Shown: positions 1-6,876, counted from the stretch's first letter. The stretch is DNA of 34,776 bases from an uncultured Oscillospiraceae bacterium (GCA_946546815.1 CAMNOL010000011.1:1-34776); one strand, 5' to 3'. Notes: generated from the letters alone by a model not told the origin. Numbers and translations are program-made.

Positions 1-1
1 T

Positions 2-55
2 GGCGTCATCGGTTCTGCTGTGGCAGCAGGTTTCCTGCTGGCGGTGTTCGGCTGA
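2..55 (+). CDS. C-terminal fragment of a membrane protein (cut by window edge)
   Basis: Frame 2 reads GVIGSAVAAGFLLAVFG and then TGA. This is 17 residues of small and hydrophobic amino acids, as expected at the end of a transmembrane helix. It is too short for a family assignment. The gene lies mostly upstream of the window. Calling it coding rests on the uninterrupted hydrophobic frame and on the palindromic repeat and hairpins that follow the stop, as usual after a gene end. Confidence 0.45.
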   Translation, partial: GVIGSAVAAGFLLAVFG

Positions 56-71
56 GTCGGGACTCTGTCCC

Positions 72-140
72 GAACCCCGGCAGGGCGCTGCCCTGCACCC
101 GCTCAGGGGGACTTTGGAAAGTCCCCCTGAAGAACCCCGA
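72..140. repeat. REP-like double-hairpin intergenic repeat
   Basis: Two perfect inverted repeats sit back to back: CAGGGC/GCCCTG (81-95) and the 12-bp arm CAGGGGGACTTT/AAAGTCCCCCTG (104-129). They are bracketed by direct copies of GAACCCCG. The arrangement is that of a short palindromic intergenic element, which could act as a terminator or mRNA stabiliser after the truncated gene. I recall similar sequences from gut Oscillospiraceae, but copy number was not checked. Confidence 0.6.
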
Positions 141-206
141 ACCTTTTATGCTCCTGACGGGCAAACGGGGAACGATAAAGCATATTTGCCGTTATAGGAC
201 ACAAAA

Positions 207-236
207 CTCCCTCTCTGGGTGACTGGAGAGGGAGTT
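207..236. terminator. Terminator-like hairpin
   Basis: AACTCCCTCTC pairs with GAGAGGGAGTT around a short loop. Only a short T run follows on either strand, so this is a weak intrinsic terminator, possibly closing the gene truncated at the left edge. Confidence 0.45.
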
Positions 237-302
237 TGACTGTATTGAGGGGACATGAAGCACAGTGGAAATTGAGGATTTCTGTTTTTGTCAGACAAAC
301 CG

Positions 303-330
303 TTGACAAAACCCTCGAAAGGTGTATAAT
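303..330 (+). promoter_or_regulatory. Sigma-A promoter of the thiT riboswitch transcript
   Basis: TTGACA at 303-308 and TATAAT at 325-330 are both perfect consensus, with a 16-bp spacer. Transcription would start about 20 bases before the TPP aptamer. Confidence 0.85.
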
Positions 331-355
331 AGCAGTAACCGCATATTTTGCATCA

Positions 356-447
356 AGCAGGGGCGCTGGACGTAGGTCCGGCTGAGATGGAATTGGTTGA
401 TTCTTGTCCCTTTGACCTGATCCGGACAATGCCGGCGTAGGAAGCTA
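356..447 (+). ncRNA. TPP riboswitch (THI box)
   Basis: The region carries the invariant THI-box elements in order: a 5' GGGGCGC strand, the CTGAGA motif at 382-387, then ACCTGATC, the CCGGACAATGCCGG segment and GCGTAGGAAG closing the aptamer. It lies between a consensus promoter and an intrinsic terminator directly upstream of thiT. Thiamin pyrophosphate binding should therefore reduce expression of the transporter. Confidence 0.95.
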
Positions 448-475
448 CAACCAGACGGGGTGTCATGCCCCTCCT

Positions 476-515
476 TACCGCGCTGTCTTTGAGCAATGCG
501 GTATTTCTATTTTTT
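476..515 (+). terminator. Attenuator terminator of the TPP riboswitch
   Basis: TACCGC (476-481) pairs with GCGGTA (498-503), followed by TTTCTATTTTTT. It lies between the aptamer and the thiT ribosome binding site (AAGGAGG, about 516-522). The thiT leader is therefore most likely controlled by transcription termination. A smaller GGGG/CCCC stem (457-471) between aptamer and terminator may take part in the switch. Confidence 0.8.
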
Positions 516-530
516 AAGGAGGTTTTCGTT

Positions 531-1088
531 ATGAATTCCCGTCTTCGTATCCGTATGCTGGTGGAGGGCGCCCTGATGGTGGCCGCTGCCCAGGTGCTGA
601 GCATGTTTAAGCTGTGGGAGATGCCCTGGGGCGGCTCCATTGTGCTGGCCATGGTTCCGCTGGTGCTGTTTGCCGTCCGCTGGGGCGTGGGGTCCGGTCT
701 GATGGCTGGCTTTGTGTTCGGCGTGCTCCAGTTCATGCTGGACGGCGGTTTCGCCATCGGCTGGCAGTCCATCATCGGTGACTACCTGCTGGCTTTCACT
801 GTGCTGGGCCTGGCAGGACTGATGAAGGGCGCTCGGGGCGGCATTTTCACCGGCACCCTCATTGCCGGCGCGGCCCGCTGGTTTGTCCACTGGGTGGTGG
901 GCGCCACCATCTGGGCGGCCTATATGCCGGATGTGTTTGTGGGCCTGCCTATGAACAATCCCTGGATCTACTCCGCGCTGTACAACATTCTGTACATGGG
1001 TCCCAACATCATCATCACGCTGGTGGTGTTTGCGGTGCTGTACCAGCCGCTGAACGGCTTTATCACCGGCCGGGACATCGACGCCTGA
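531..1088 (+). CDS. thiT: ThiT, thiamin-specific S component of an ECF transporter
   Basis: A 185-residue integral membrane protein that binds thiamin and delivers it to a shared energy-coupling module (EcfT plus two EcfA ATPases, not in this window). The start is ATG 531, eight bases after AAGGAGG; the longer ORF from 465 would begin inside the riboswitch expression platform. The family mark WEMPWGGS lies at residues 29-36, just before a hydrophobic helix (IVLAMVPLVLFAV). The remaining hydrophobic segments fit the six-helix S-component fold, and the aromatic-rich segment WFVHWVVGATIW is where ThiT proteins bind thiamin. The upstream TPP riboswitch independently supports thiamin as substrate. 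The gene appears monocistronic. Confidence 0.95.
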   Translation: MNSRLRIRMLVEGALMVAAAQVLSMFKLWEMPWGGSIVLAMVPLVLFAVRWGVGSGLMAGFVFGVLQFMLDGGFAIGWQSIIGDYLLAFTVLGLAGLMKGARGGIFTGTLIAGAARWFVHWVVGATIWAAYMPDVFVGLPMNNPWIYSALYNILYMGPNIIITLVVFAVLYQPLNGFITGRDIDA

Positions 1089-1101
1089 TTCCATAAAAAC
1101 T

Positions 1102-1133
1102 GCCCTCCTCTGGGTCACAGAGGAGGGCTTTTG
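1102..1133 (+). terminator. Intrinsic terminator after thiT
   Basis: GCCCTCCTCTG and CAGAGGAGGGC form a perfect 11-bp stem with a GGTCA loop, followed by TTTT. On the minus strand the same hairpin is followed by AGTTTTTATGG, so it can also end the converging AAA+ gene. Confidence 0.85.
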
Positions 1134-1141
1134 TCATGTTG

Positions 1142-2530
1142 TTATGCTTCTTCTTCCAAAGCGTCAAAATCTGCTTTGGTCAGTGTCATCAGGTCGTCCA
1201 CGGTGACATTTTCCATCTGGGCCACCCGGTTGGACTGAAGGGCGATGAGCTTCTCAAAGATGTTGCGTACGTCCCGGCCGTTGCCGAAGTTGTCGTCCCG
1301 GGTCTCGTACATCTCGTTAAAGAACTCCGGCAGGTAGGCTTCCAGCGCCTCGTCGGGCTTGTAGCTGTTCTTTTTGCACATGCCCAAAAAGATCTGACGC
1401 AGCTCGTCGCCGGTGTAGTCGTCAAAGTAAAAATACTTGTTAAAGCGGGATTCCAGGCCGGGATTGGAGGACAGGAACTTTCCCATGGGGCCCTGGTAGC
1501 CGGCCACAATCACCACCAGCTCATCCCGGTGGTCCTCCATAGCCTTCAGAATGGTGTCGATGGCCTCCCGCCCGAAGTCATTTTCCGCGCCGTTGGCCAG
1601 AGAATAGGCCTCGTCAATGAACAGGATGCCACCTAGCGCCGACTGAATGACCTTCTGGGTCTGGATGGCGGTCTGTCCCACATAACCAGCCACCAGTCCG
1701 GAGCGGTCCACCTCTACCAGCTGCCCCTTGGGAAGCACGCCGATGGCCCGGTACAGCCCTGCCAGCAGGCGGGCGACAGTGGTCTTGCCGGTGCCGGGGT
1801 TGCCCATGAAGACCAGGTGCAGGCTCATAGGCGGGATGGGAAGGTTGTTTTCCTTCCGCAGCTTGCGGATTTTGATCAGGTTGATCAGGCTCCGGACGTC
1901 TTTTTTCACCTTTTCCAGGCCGCACAGCTCGTCCAGCTGGGCCAGCAGCTCCTTGGCGGTGGGAAGGGGCTTTTCCTCCTTCGTCTGTCCGTCGGGAGAA
2001 TCCTTGCCCTGGGCGGGAGCCGCCTTGGGAGCGGGATTGGAGGAGGCCGGACGCATCGGAGCGCCGTCTCCGGAGGCGGTGAGCAGAGCCAGGCACTCCG
2101 TGATATAATCTGCCTCGTCCGAGGAGAAATTGTCATCAATGCTGGCAAACAGGGACAGCACAAGGGAGCACAGGTCGATGAACTGCTTCACCCGATTCAT
2201 GCCGGTGCTTTTATCGGCGGCCACCAGCTCCCGGAAGAAGCCCGGCTCCTGGAAGGGAGGAGGGTCTGCCACATTGGCAGCCAACTCAAAGAACAGCGCC
2301 TGGGTGGGAACATGTCCGGGAGAACAGATGGAGTTGTAGGCCCGCACGTGAAGCTCCGTCACCGGTCCGCCGTGGGACCAGACCCCCAGCGCGCAGCGCC
2401 GGAAGTAGGCGTCTGCCTCCTGAGTGAAATCCAGCTTCAGCGTGGGATCCCCCAGCAGACGGCTGTAAGAGCGGATGGCATCCTGGTATTTTTTCCCCAG
2501 CACGGCGGCGGGGTCGTTCTTCTTAGGCAT
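1142..2530 (-). CDS. CbbX/SpoVK-type AAA+ ATPase with an N-terminal helical domain
   Basis: 462 residues. Start ATG 2530 follows AAAAGGAG; the 986-residue frame in the ORF track is read-through into antisense of the next gene. Residues about 190-460 form an AAA+ module of the CbbX/SpoVK family: Walker A GNPGTGKTT (243-251), Walker B ILFIDEAYSL (302-311), SRF arginine finger (361-363) and GNGRDVRN sensor-2 region (416-423). All key residues are intact. Residues 1-150 are a helical domain ending in a stretch (DDNFSSDEADYI) that recalls TerB-like acidic segments, though this link is weak. A Pro/Ala/Lys linker follows. CbbX relatives are hexameric remodelling motors; the substrate here is unknown. 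It is divergent from the surface protein at 2846, suggesting shared regulation. Confidence 0.85.
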   Translation of the reverse strand: MPKKNDPAAVLGKKYQDAIRSYSRLLGDPTLKLDFTQEADAYFRRCALGVWSHGGPVTELHVRAYNSICSPGHVPTQALFFELAANVADPPPFQEPGFFRELVAADKSTGMNRVKQFIDLCSLVLSLFASIDDNFSSDEADYITECLALLTASGDGAPMRPASSNPAPKAAPAQGKDSPDGQTKEEKPLPTAKELLAQLDELCGLEKVKKDVRSLINLIKIRKLRKENNLPIPPMSLHLVFMGNPGTGKTTVARLLAGLYRAIGVLPKGQLVEVDRSGLVAGYVGQTAIQTQKVIQSALGGILFIDEAYSLANGAENDFGREAIDTILKAMEDHRDELVVIVAGYQGPMGKFLSSNPGLESRFNKYFYFDDYTGDELRQIFLGMCKKNSYKPDEALEAYLPEFFNEMYETRDDNFGNGRDVRNIFEKLIALQSNRVAQMENVTVDDLMTLTKADFDALEEEA

Positions 2531-2564
2531 GACGGTCTCCTTTTTGCAAATAAGCTTTGGTGTC

Positions 2565-2593
2565 ATTATATCGAAAGAATTCCCGGGGGTCAA
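2565..2593 (-). promoter_or_regulatory. Promoter of the AAA+ ATPase gene
   Basis: On the minus strand TTGACC (2593-2588), a 17-bp spacer and a perfect TATAAT (2570-2565) lie about 35 bases upstream of ATG 2530. Confidence 0.8.
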
Positions 2594-2770
2594 GGGAGGG
2601 AGCGGAACACACTGGGGCAGAAGGGGGAGCGCTTTCTTTATTGTGCAGTGTCTGTATTTTTGAAATTTGTCAGGGAAACAGCGGGGTTTGGCGTTCAACG
2701 GTAAAAAATACCATTCACCGGGAGCGGCGGAGAATTGGCCGGGGATTCCCAAGATTGTGAAATTCAATGA

Positions 2771-2799
2771 TTGACGCTTTCCCAAAAAAACGGTATGAT
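2771..2799 (+). promoter_or_regulatory. Promoter of the zinc-ribbon/Big2 gene
   Basis: TTGACG (2771-2776), 17-bp spacer, TATGAT (2794-2799), located 47 bases upstream of the ATG at 2846. This promoter overlaps the upstream TTG that the ORF track uses as a start, which argues against that longer start. Confidence 0.8.
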
Positions 2800-2845
2800 G
2801 AAAGGCAGAGAAATAACCCGTTTGGGTGTATACAGGAGACTGCTT

Positions 2846-4081
2846 ATGAAAAACAGAGATCATGAAAGCGAGAGCCTGCTTCATTGTAAAAATTGTGATG
2901 GTTATTATGACCCTTCTCTGCCCAACTGCCCTCACTGCGGCGAGGACACCGCGAATAATCTGAATAACGCTGCCAGTGAGAGCTCGGTCACACAGTACGG
3001 CGGCGGCTTTGGAGAGGCTGGCAGCACCCTGTCCCGGGTGGCGCTGCTGATCATCTCGGTGCTGCTGATCGTGGCGCTGCTGACGGTGGTGGTAATGGGC
3101 GTAAAGCTGCTGTCCTCCGGACTGCCTGCGGCGCCTGCTGTGCCGGCCAGCAGCTCGGAACCTGCGGACCCGGCAGACACCAGTGCTGACGCGAAGGCGG
3201 CTCCTGACGCCTCTGCCAGCGCACCGGCAAAGGAAGAGGAGCCGAAGAAGGAAGAGACGAAACAGGAGGAGCAGCCCGCAGCTGTGCCGCCGAAGGCCAT
3301 CCATTTGGATTTCAACGATCTGACTCTGGTCAATGACGGGGAGAGCCACCAGTTCAAGGTGACGGTGGAGCCCGCCGACTGGGAAGGCGACCTGACCTGG
3401 ACCACAGACAACAAGAGCGTGGCGGTGGTGACTTCCGACGGCAAGGTGACCAGCGTGGGCAAGGGCGAGTGCAACGTGACGGTTTCCGCCGGAGACATCA
3501 GCTACCGCTGCATCATCCGCTGCAAGAGCGGCGCTGCGGCAGGGGACGGCGGCTCTGACTCTGTGACCAGCCACTACGCCAACGGCACATTGGGAGAAGC
3601 CAAGGCAGAGCAGAATGACAGCGATGCCAAGAAGAAGGAAGAAGAGGAAGCAAAGAAGAAGGCCGAAGAGAAAAAGAAGGCAGAAGAGAAAGCAAAGAAG
3701 AAGGCCGAAGAGAAAAAGAAGAAGGAAGAGGAGCGCAAAAAGAAGGAAGAGGAAGAGCGGAAAGCTGCGGAAGAGGAAGAACGAAAGGCAGCGGAAGAGA
3801 AAAAGAAGAAGGAAGAGGAGCGGAAAAAGAAGGAAGAAGAGGAGAAGAAGGGAAATATTACGCTCCAGTACTACGATATTACCCTGGTCCACGTGGGTGA
3901 GGGCTACCAGTTCAGCCCCTCCGGCGGCAGCGGCAGCTACAGCTGGTCCAGCGCCAACTCTGGCGTTGCCTCTGTGGACAGCAGCGGTTACGTAAAGGCC
4001 ACCGGCGTTGGCCAGACCACCGTTACCTGCACCAGCGGCGATACCAGCGTGGAGGTTGTGGTCCGGGTCAAGTCCAACTGA
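2846..4081 (+). CDS. Membrane-anchored zinc-ribbon / Big2 / charged-helix / Big2 protein
   Basis: 411 residues, ATG 2846 after AGGAG. Domains in order: an N-terminal zinc ribbon (CKNC about residue 15, CPHC about residue 30); one TM helix about residues 70-92 (ALLIISVLLIVALLTVVV); a low-complexity Pro/Ala/Ser/Glu linker; a bacterial Ig-like Big2 domain about 150-230 ending in a Lys-Ser-Gly linker; a long run of almost only K, E, A and R (about 260-340) without Pro or Gly; and a second Big2 domain (about 340-411). The zinc ribbon should be cytoplasmic and the Big2 domains outside. The charged run fits an ER/K single alpha-helix acting as a rigid spacer between the Ig domains. No catalytic motif was seen. 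Divergent from the AAA+ gene; role unknown, perhaps sensing or adhesion. Confidence 0.8.
   Translation: MKNRDHESESLLHCKNCDGYYDPSLPNCPHCGEDTANNLNNAASESSVTQYGGGFGEAGSTLSRVALLIISVLLIVALLTVVVMGVKLLSSGLPAAPAVPASSSEPADPADTSADAKAAPDASASAPAKEEEPKKEETKQEEQPAAVPPKAIHLDFNDLTLVNDGESHQFKVTVEPADWEGDLTWTTDNKSVAVVTSDGKVTSVGKGECNVTVSAGDISYRCIIRCKSGAAAGDGGSDSVTSHYANGTLGEAKAEQNDSDAKKKEEEEAKKKAEEKKKAEEKAKKKAEEKKKKEEERKKKEEEERKAAEEEERKAAEEKKKKEEERKKKEEEEKKGNITLQYYDITLVHVGEGYQFSPSGGSGSYSWSSANSGVASVDSSGYVKATGVGQTTVTCTSGDTSVEVVVRVKSN
3625..3851 (+). repeat. Purine-only-like AAG/GAA-rich tract encoding the charged helix
   Basis: About 225 bases on the plus strand are nearly all A and G, made of reiterated GAAGAG, AAGAAG and AAAAAGAAG units that encode K/E/A/R repeats. 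Such a tract is prone to slippage and to assembly error. The antisense reading gives long Leu/Phe runs that are artefacts in the ORF track. Confidence 0.85.
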
Positions 4082-4143
4082 CCTGACCGGCGGCTCCGCC
4101 AAGTCATATCAATGAAAACTGGCTGATAGACAGCCAAACAGTC

Positions 4144-4173
4144 AGCGGCCGGTTCGGAAATGAGCCGGCCGCT
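4144..4173. terminator. Strong GC hairpin after the Big2 gene
   Basis: AGCGGCCGGTTC and GAGCCGGCCGCT pair around GGAAAT. No clear U tract follows, so termination may be partial and the macro-domain gene could be reached by read-through. A smaller TGGCTG/CAGCCA stem (about 4120-4136) sits just upstream. Confidence 0.55.
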
Positions 4174-4204
4174 GCTGTATACACAGAGTCAAAGGAGGGT
4201 CCTT

Positions 4205-5287
4205 ATGCCATTTGAACTGATTCGCAACGATATTGTAAAAATGCAGGTGGATGCGGTTGTCAACGCGGCAAACAGCGCCCTGATGGCAGGCGGCGGGGTC
4301 TGCGGCGCCATTTTCTCCGCTGCCGGATATGACGAGATGGAACACGCCTGCCGGAGCATCGGCCACTGCGATGTGGGCAGTGCTGTGATTACGCCGGGGT
4401 TTGGGCTGCCGGCCAGGTATGTGATTCACGCTGTGGGTCCCATCTGGCGGGGCGGAGGACAGAATGAGGCTGCGCTGCTGAAAAGCTGCTATACCTCCTC
4501 CCTGAATTTGGCGCTGGAGTACGGCTGCCAGTCCATCGCGTTCCCTCTGATCTCCTCCGGGATCTATGGCTACCCCAAGGAGGAGGCATTCCGCATTGCC
4601 GTCACCGCCATTCAGGAATTCCTGATGGACCACGAGATGCAGGTGTACCTGATCGTGTTCGGCCGCAGCAGCGTGGCGCTGGGGGAAAAGCTGTTTGCCC
4701 GCATTCGGGCCTATATTGACGACCATTACGTGGATGCCCATCCCTACGACCGGAGAACGGCGACAGAATTTTCCGTTCAGCGGCAGCAGATCAGGGAACA
4801 GGAGACGGATTACGGCCAAGAGCAGACCGCTGAAGCGCCGGACGCCCTGCCCTTTGCCGGGAGCATGCCCGCTGCCCTGGCAAAAAATGCTGCTCCGGCC
4901 CCCAAGGCCACCGGAAAAAAACGGTCCCTGAAGGACCTGCTGTTCCATCTGGACGAGTCCTTCTCCCGGATGCTGTTCCGACTGATTGACGAGAAGGGCA
5001 TGACCGACACGGAGGTCTATAAACGGGCGAATATGGACCGGAGACTGTTCTCAAAGCTCCGGAAAGAGAGCTACAATCCCAGCAAACAGACGGCCATTGC
5101 CCTGGCCATCGCGCTGCGTCTGAACCTGGACGAGACGAAAGATCTGCTGGGCCGGGCGGGCTACGCCCTGTCCCGCAGCAGCAAATCCGATGTAATCATT
5201 GAGTACTTTATCACGGAGGGCAATTACAACATCTTTGAGATCAACGAGGCGCTGTTCGCCTTTGACCAGAAGCTGCTGGGCGCGTGA
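4205..5287 (+). CDS. Macro-domain protein fused to a C-terminal HTH-like helical domain
   Basis: 360 residues; ATG 4205 preceded by AAAGGAGGG. Residues 1-165 form a macro domain: NAAN at 20-23, a GGGVCGAI loop at 29-36 and SSGIYGYP at 117-124, matching the ADP-ribose-binding loops of MacroD-type hydrolases. It should bind or hydrolyse ADP-ribose or O-acetyl-ADP-ribose adducts. A poorly conserved Gln/Ala/Pro linker (about 185-240) leads to a helical domain (245-355) containing MTDTEVYKRANMDRRLFSKL, which reads like an XRE-type helix-turn-helix. The fusion suggests a nucleic-acid-linked or regulatory role for ADP-ribose recognition. The vWA gene follows 105 bases downstream on the same strand and probably belongs to the same unit. 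The macro call is firm; the DNA-binding inference is moderate. Confidence 0.85.
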   Translation: MPFELIRNDIVKMQVDAVVNAANSALMAGGGVCGAIFSAAGYDEMEHACRSIGHCDVGSAVITPGFGLPARYVIHAVGPIWRGGGQNEAALLKSCYTSSLNLALEYGCQSIAFPLISSGIYGYPKEEAFRIAVTAIQEFLMDHEMQVYLIVFGRSSVALGEKLFARIRAYIDDHYVDAHPYDRRTATEFSVQRQQIREQETDYGQEQTAEAPDALPFAGSMPAALAKNAAPAPKATGKKRSLKDLLFHLDESFSRMLFRLIDEKGMTDTEVYKRANMDRRLFSKLRKESYNPSKQTAIALAIALRLNLDETKDLLGRAGYALSRSSKSDVIIEYFITEGNYNIFEINEALFAFDQKLLGA

Positions 5288-5392
5288 CCTTTTTCATTTG
5301 TCGCTTTCCAAGCGACCACCGGACCGGTGAGAAATGATATCCTTCCGTTACAACAAAGGAACCCCAATTTGTCAGTGACAGGAGGAATTCAT

Positions 5393-6049
5393 ATGAAAAA
5401 GACAAATCGCACCGAACTGGTGTTCATCCTTGACCGCAGCGGCTCCATGAGCGGACTGGAGTCCGACACCATCGGCGGCTACAATTCCATGTTGACCAAG
5501 CAGAAGAAGGAGGACGGAGAGGCAACCGTCACCACGGTGCTCTTCGACGATAAGTACGAGCTGCTCCATGATCGCATCAGTATTCACGACATGGCGCCCA
5601 TGACGGAGAAGGAATACTACGTCCGAGGCTGTACCGCGCTGCTGGACGCCATCGGCAGGACCATCCACAAAATCGCCAGTGTCCAGCGCCACACCGTCCC
5701 CGAAAAGCGGGCGGATAAGGTTTTGTTCGTCATCATCACGGACGGCATGGAAAACGCCAGCCGGGAGTTCCATTACGAGAAAATCCGCTCTATGGTAGAG
5801 TATGAGAAGCAGCAGGGCTGGGAGTTCCTTTTTCTGGGGGCGAACATCGACGCCATCACCACCGCCGGACGCTTTGGCATCGGGGCGGACAGGGCGGTGA
5901 ACTACCACCCGGATGCAGAGGGCACTGCGCTGAACTACGAAGTGGTCAGCGATGCCATTACCCACGTCCGCCGCTGCACTGCACCCATGGGGGCGGGGTG
6001 GAAGTCCCGGATCGAGGCGGACTTCAAGGGAAGAAAATCCAAAAGATAA
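5393..6049 (+). CDS. Soluble von Willebrand factor A (vWA) domain protein
   Basis: 218 residues, ATG 5393 after AGGAGG. The product is essentially one vWA domain with a complete metal-ion-dependent adhesion site: DRSGS at 14-18, Thr81 and Asp117 in IITDGMEN. There is no signal peptide or TM helix, so it is cytoplasmic and should mediate Mg2+-dependent protein binding. Standalone cytoplasmic vWA proteins often partner AAA+ ATPases or tellurite-type stress systems. Here the AAA+ gene lies about 3 kb away and the macro-domain gene is immediately upstream. The C terminus is basic (FKGRKSKR). The partner is not identifiable from sequence alone. Confidence 0.85.
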   Translation: MKKTNRTELVFILDRSGSMSGLESDTIGGYNSMLTKQKKEDGEATVTTVLFDDKYELLHDRISIHDMAPMTEKEYYVRGCTALLDAIGRTIHKIASVQRHTVPEKRADKVLFVIITDGMENASREFHYEKIRSMVEYEKQQGWEFLFLGANIDAITTAGRFGIGADRAVNYHPDAEGTALNYEVVSDAITHVRRCTAPMGAGWKSRIEADFKGRKSKR

Positions 6050-6062
6050 GATACAATGACAG

Positions 6063-6106
6063 AAGAGGCCGCCTCAGAACGAGAAATCGTCGAGAGGCAG
6101 CCTCTT
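6063..6106. terminator. Bidirectional hairpin between convergent genes
   Basis: AAGAGGCCGCCTC and GAGGCAGCCTCTT form an interrupted stem between the stops of the vWA gene and the minus-strand membrane protein. It can serve both convergent transcripts. Confidence 0.6.
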
Positions 6107-6123
6107 GTTCATTAAAATGGGAA

Positions 6124-6792
6124 TTATGCAAACCGCTCCATGGTGTGGTACTTGATGCAGAAGCTGATGTGCCGGTCCATGACCCGGGTGATGGCGGCAA
6201 CGATGCTGCCGGTGAAGAATGCACCGAAGAAGGTGCCGAATCCGACGCCCACCAGATGGCCAAAGCACAGCAGGGACAGAGCCACGCTGATGCTCAGACA
6301 GGTCAGGTCGAAAGCGGTTTTGAATTTGGGAAAGCTCAGATGGAAGCATTCCGTCATATCCCGGGTGAAGGTGTCAAAGGGGAGGATGGGCAACAGGCAG
6401 CGCTGAAGCATCCAAATGCTGAAGCACACAATGAGCAGACCGGCGAGGAACAGAATCCCCTTGCCCGGTACGGTGTCGGGAGCGGGAATCAGGCCGGCGT
6501 ACACGTCCAGCAGCGTTCCGAACAGGAAGGACAGACCCACAGAAATCAGGTAACCCGGCTTGAAACGGCGGGTGCACAGCACCAGCACCAGCAGAATGAA
6601 GATCTGAGACAGGTAGTTCCAGGTGCCAAAGGAACAAACAGGAAAAATCCGGCTCAGCACATAGGGCACCGAGGAGATGCAGGAGATGCCGACGCCGCTT
6701 CGGACCTGCATTTCCACACCCAGGCTGTCCAACATCATGCTCAGCAGCAGGGCATATTCGCCGGAAAAGGATTTTTTATACAGATGATTCAT
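6124..6792 (-). CDS. YczE/YyaS/YitT-type integral membrane protein
   Basis: 222 residues with about five hydrophobic segments. The order of features fits the YczE/YitT group: a glycine-rich first helix, a cytoplasmic stretch FTRDMTECFHLSFPKF in the middle, and a small-residue helix GVGFGTFFGAFFTGSIV near the end. Start ATG 6792 is preceded by AAAGGGA. No enzymatic motif is visible and the transported or sensed molecule is unknown for the family. It is transcribed divergently from a LysR regulator with two well-formed promoters between them, so that regulator is its likely controller. Confidence 0.75.
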   Translation of the reverse strand: MNHLYKKSFSGEYALLLSMMLDSLGVEMQVRSGVGISCISSVPYVLSRIFPVCSFGTWNYLSQIFILLVLVLCTRRFKPGYLISVGLSFLFGTLLDVYAGLIPAPDTVPGKGILFLAGLLIVCFSIWMLQRCLLPILPFDTFTRDMTECFHLSFPKFKTAFDLTCLSISVALSLLCFGHLVGVGFGTFFGAFFTGSIVAAITRVMDRHISFCIKYHTMERFA

Positions 6793-6836
6793 GGGATACC
6801 GTCCCTTTCACGTTCAGAGATACTCTTGTCTGTGCT

Positions 6837-6865
6837 ATCATACTGCGGAAAACGGTGAAAATCAA
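6837..6865 (-). promoter_or_regulatory. Promoter of the YczE-type gene
   Basis: Minus strand TTGATT (6865-6860), 17-bp spacer, TATGAT (6842-6837). Confidence 0.7.
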
Positions 6866-6876
6866 ATGAATGATTC

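Larger units (their letters stand above)
56..302. other. Intergenic stretch with palindromic repeat and a terminator-like hairpin
   Basis: This is the first part of the 475-base gap before thiT; the rest (303-530) holds the promoter, riboswitch and attenuator. It contains the two-hairpin repeat (72-140) and a stem near 207-236 (AACTCCCTCTC pairing with GAGAGGGAGTT). No convincing coding frame was seen on either strand. Confidence 0.6.
2531..2845. other. Divergent promoter region between AAA+ ATPase and zinc-ribbon/Big2 protein
   Basis: 315 bases with no gene. It holds a minus-strand promoter (2565-2593), a plus-strand promoter (2771-2799) and a small GGTA/TACC stem near 2699-2711. The roughly 170 bases between the two promoters show no other motif that I recognise. 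Confidence 0.7.

Noticed and set aside
103-429. 108-residue minus-strand ORF over the TPP riboswitch region
   Set aside because: It is antisense to the repeat, promoter and aptamer; nothing supports translation.
3625-3851. Repeat tract as a CRISPR or satellite array
   Set aside because: The repetition is codon-level and in frame within a protein-coding gene; there are no spacer/repeat alternations of CRISPR type.
1142-4102. 986-residue minus-strand ORF treated as one gene
   Set aside because: Only the part from ATG 2530 is supported by a ribosome binding site, a promoter and AAA+ homology. The rest is antisense to the Big2 gene, and its Leu/Phe runs are the complement of the purine-rich Lys/Glu tract.
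5998-6858. 286-residue plus-strand ORF opposite the YczE-type gene
   Set aside because: Hydrophilic, Gln/His-rich shadow overlapping the vWA gene end; the minus strand has a membrane protein with promoter and ribosome binding site.
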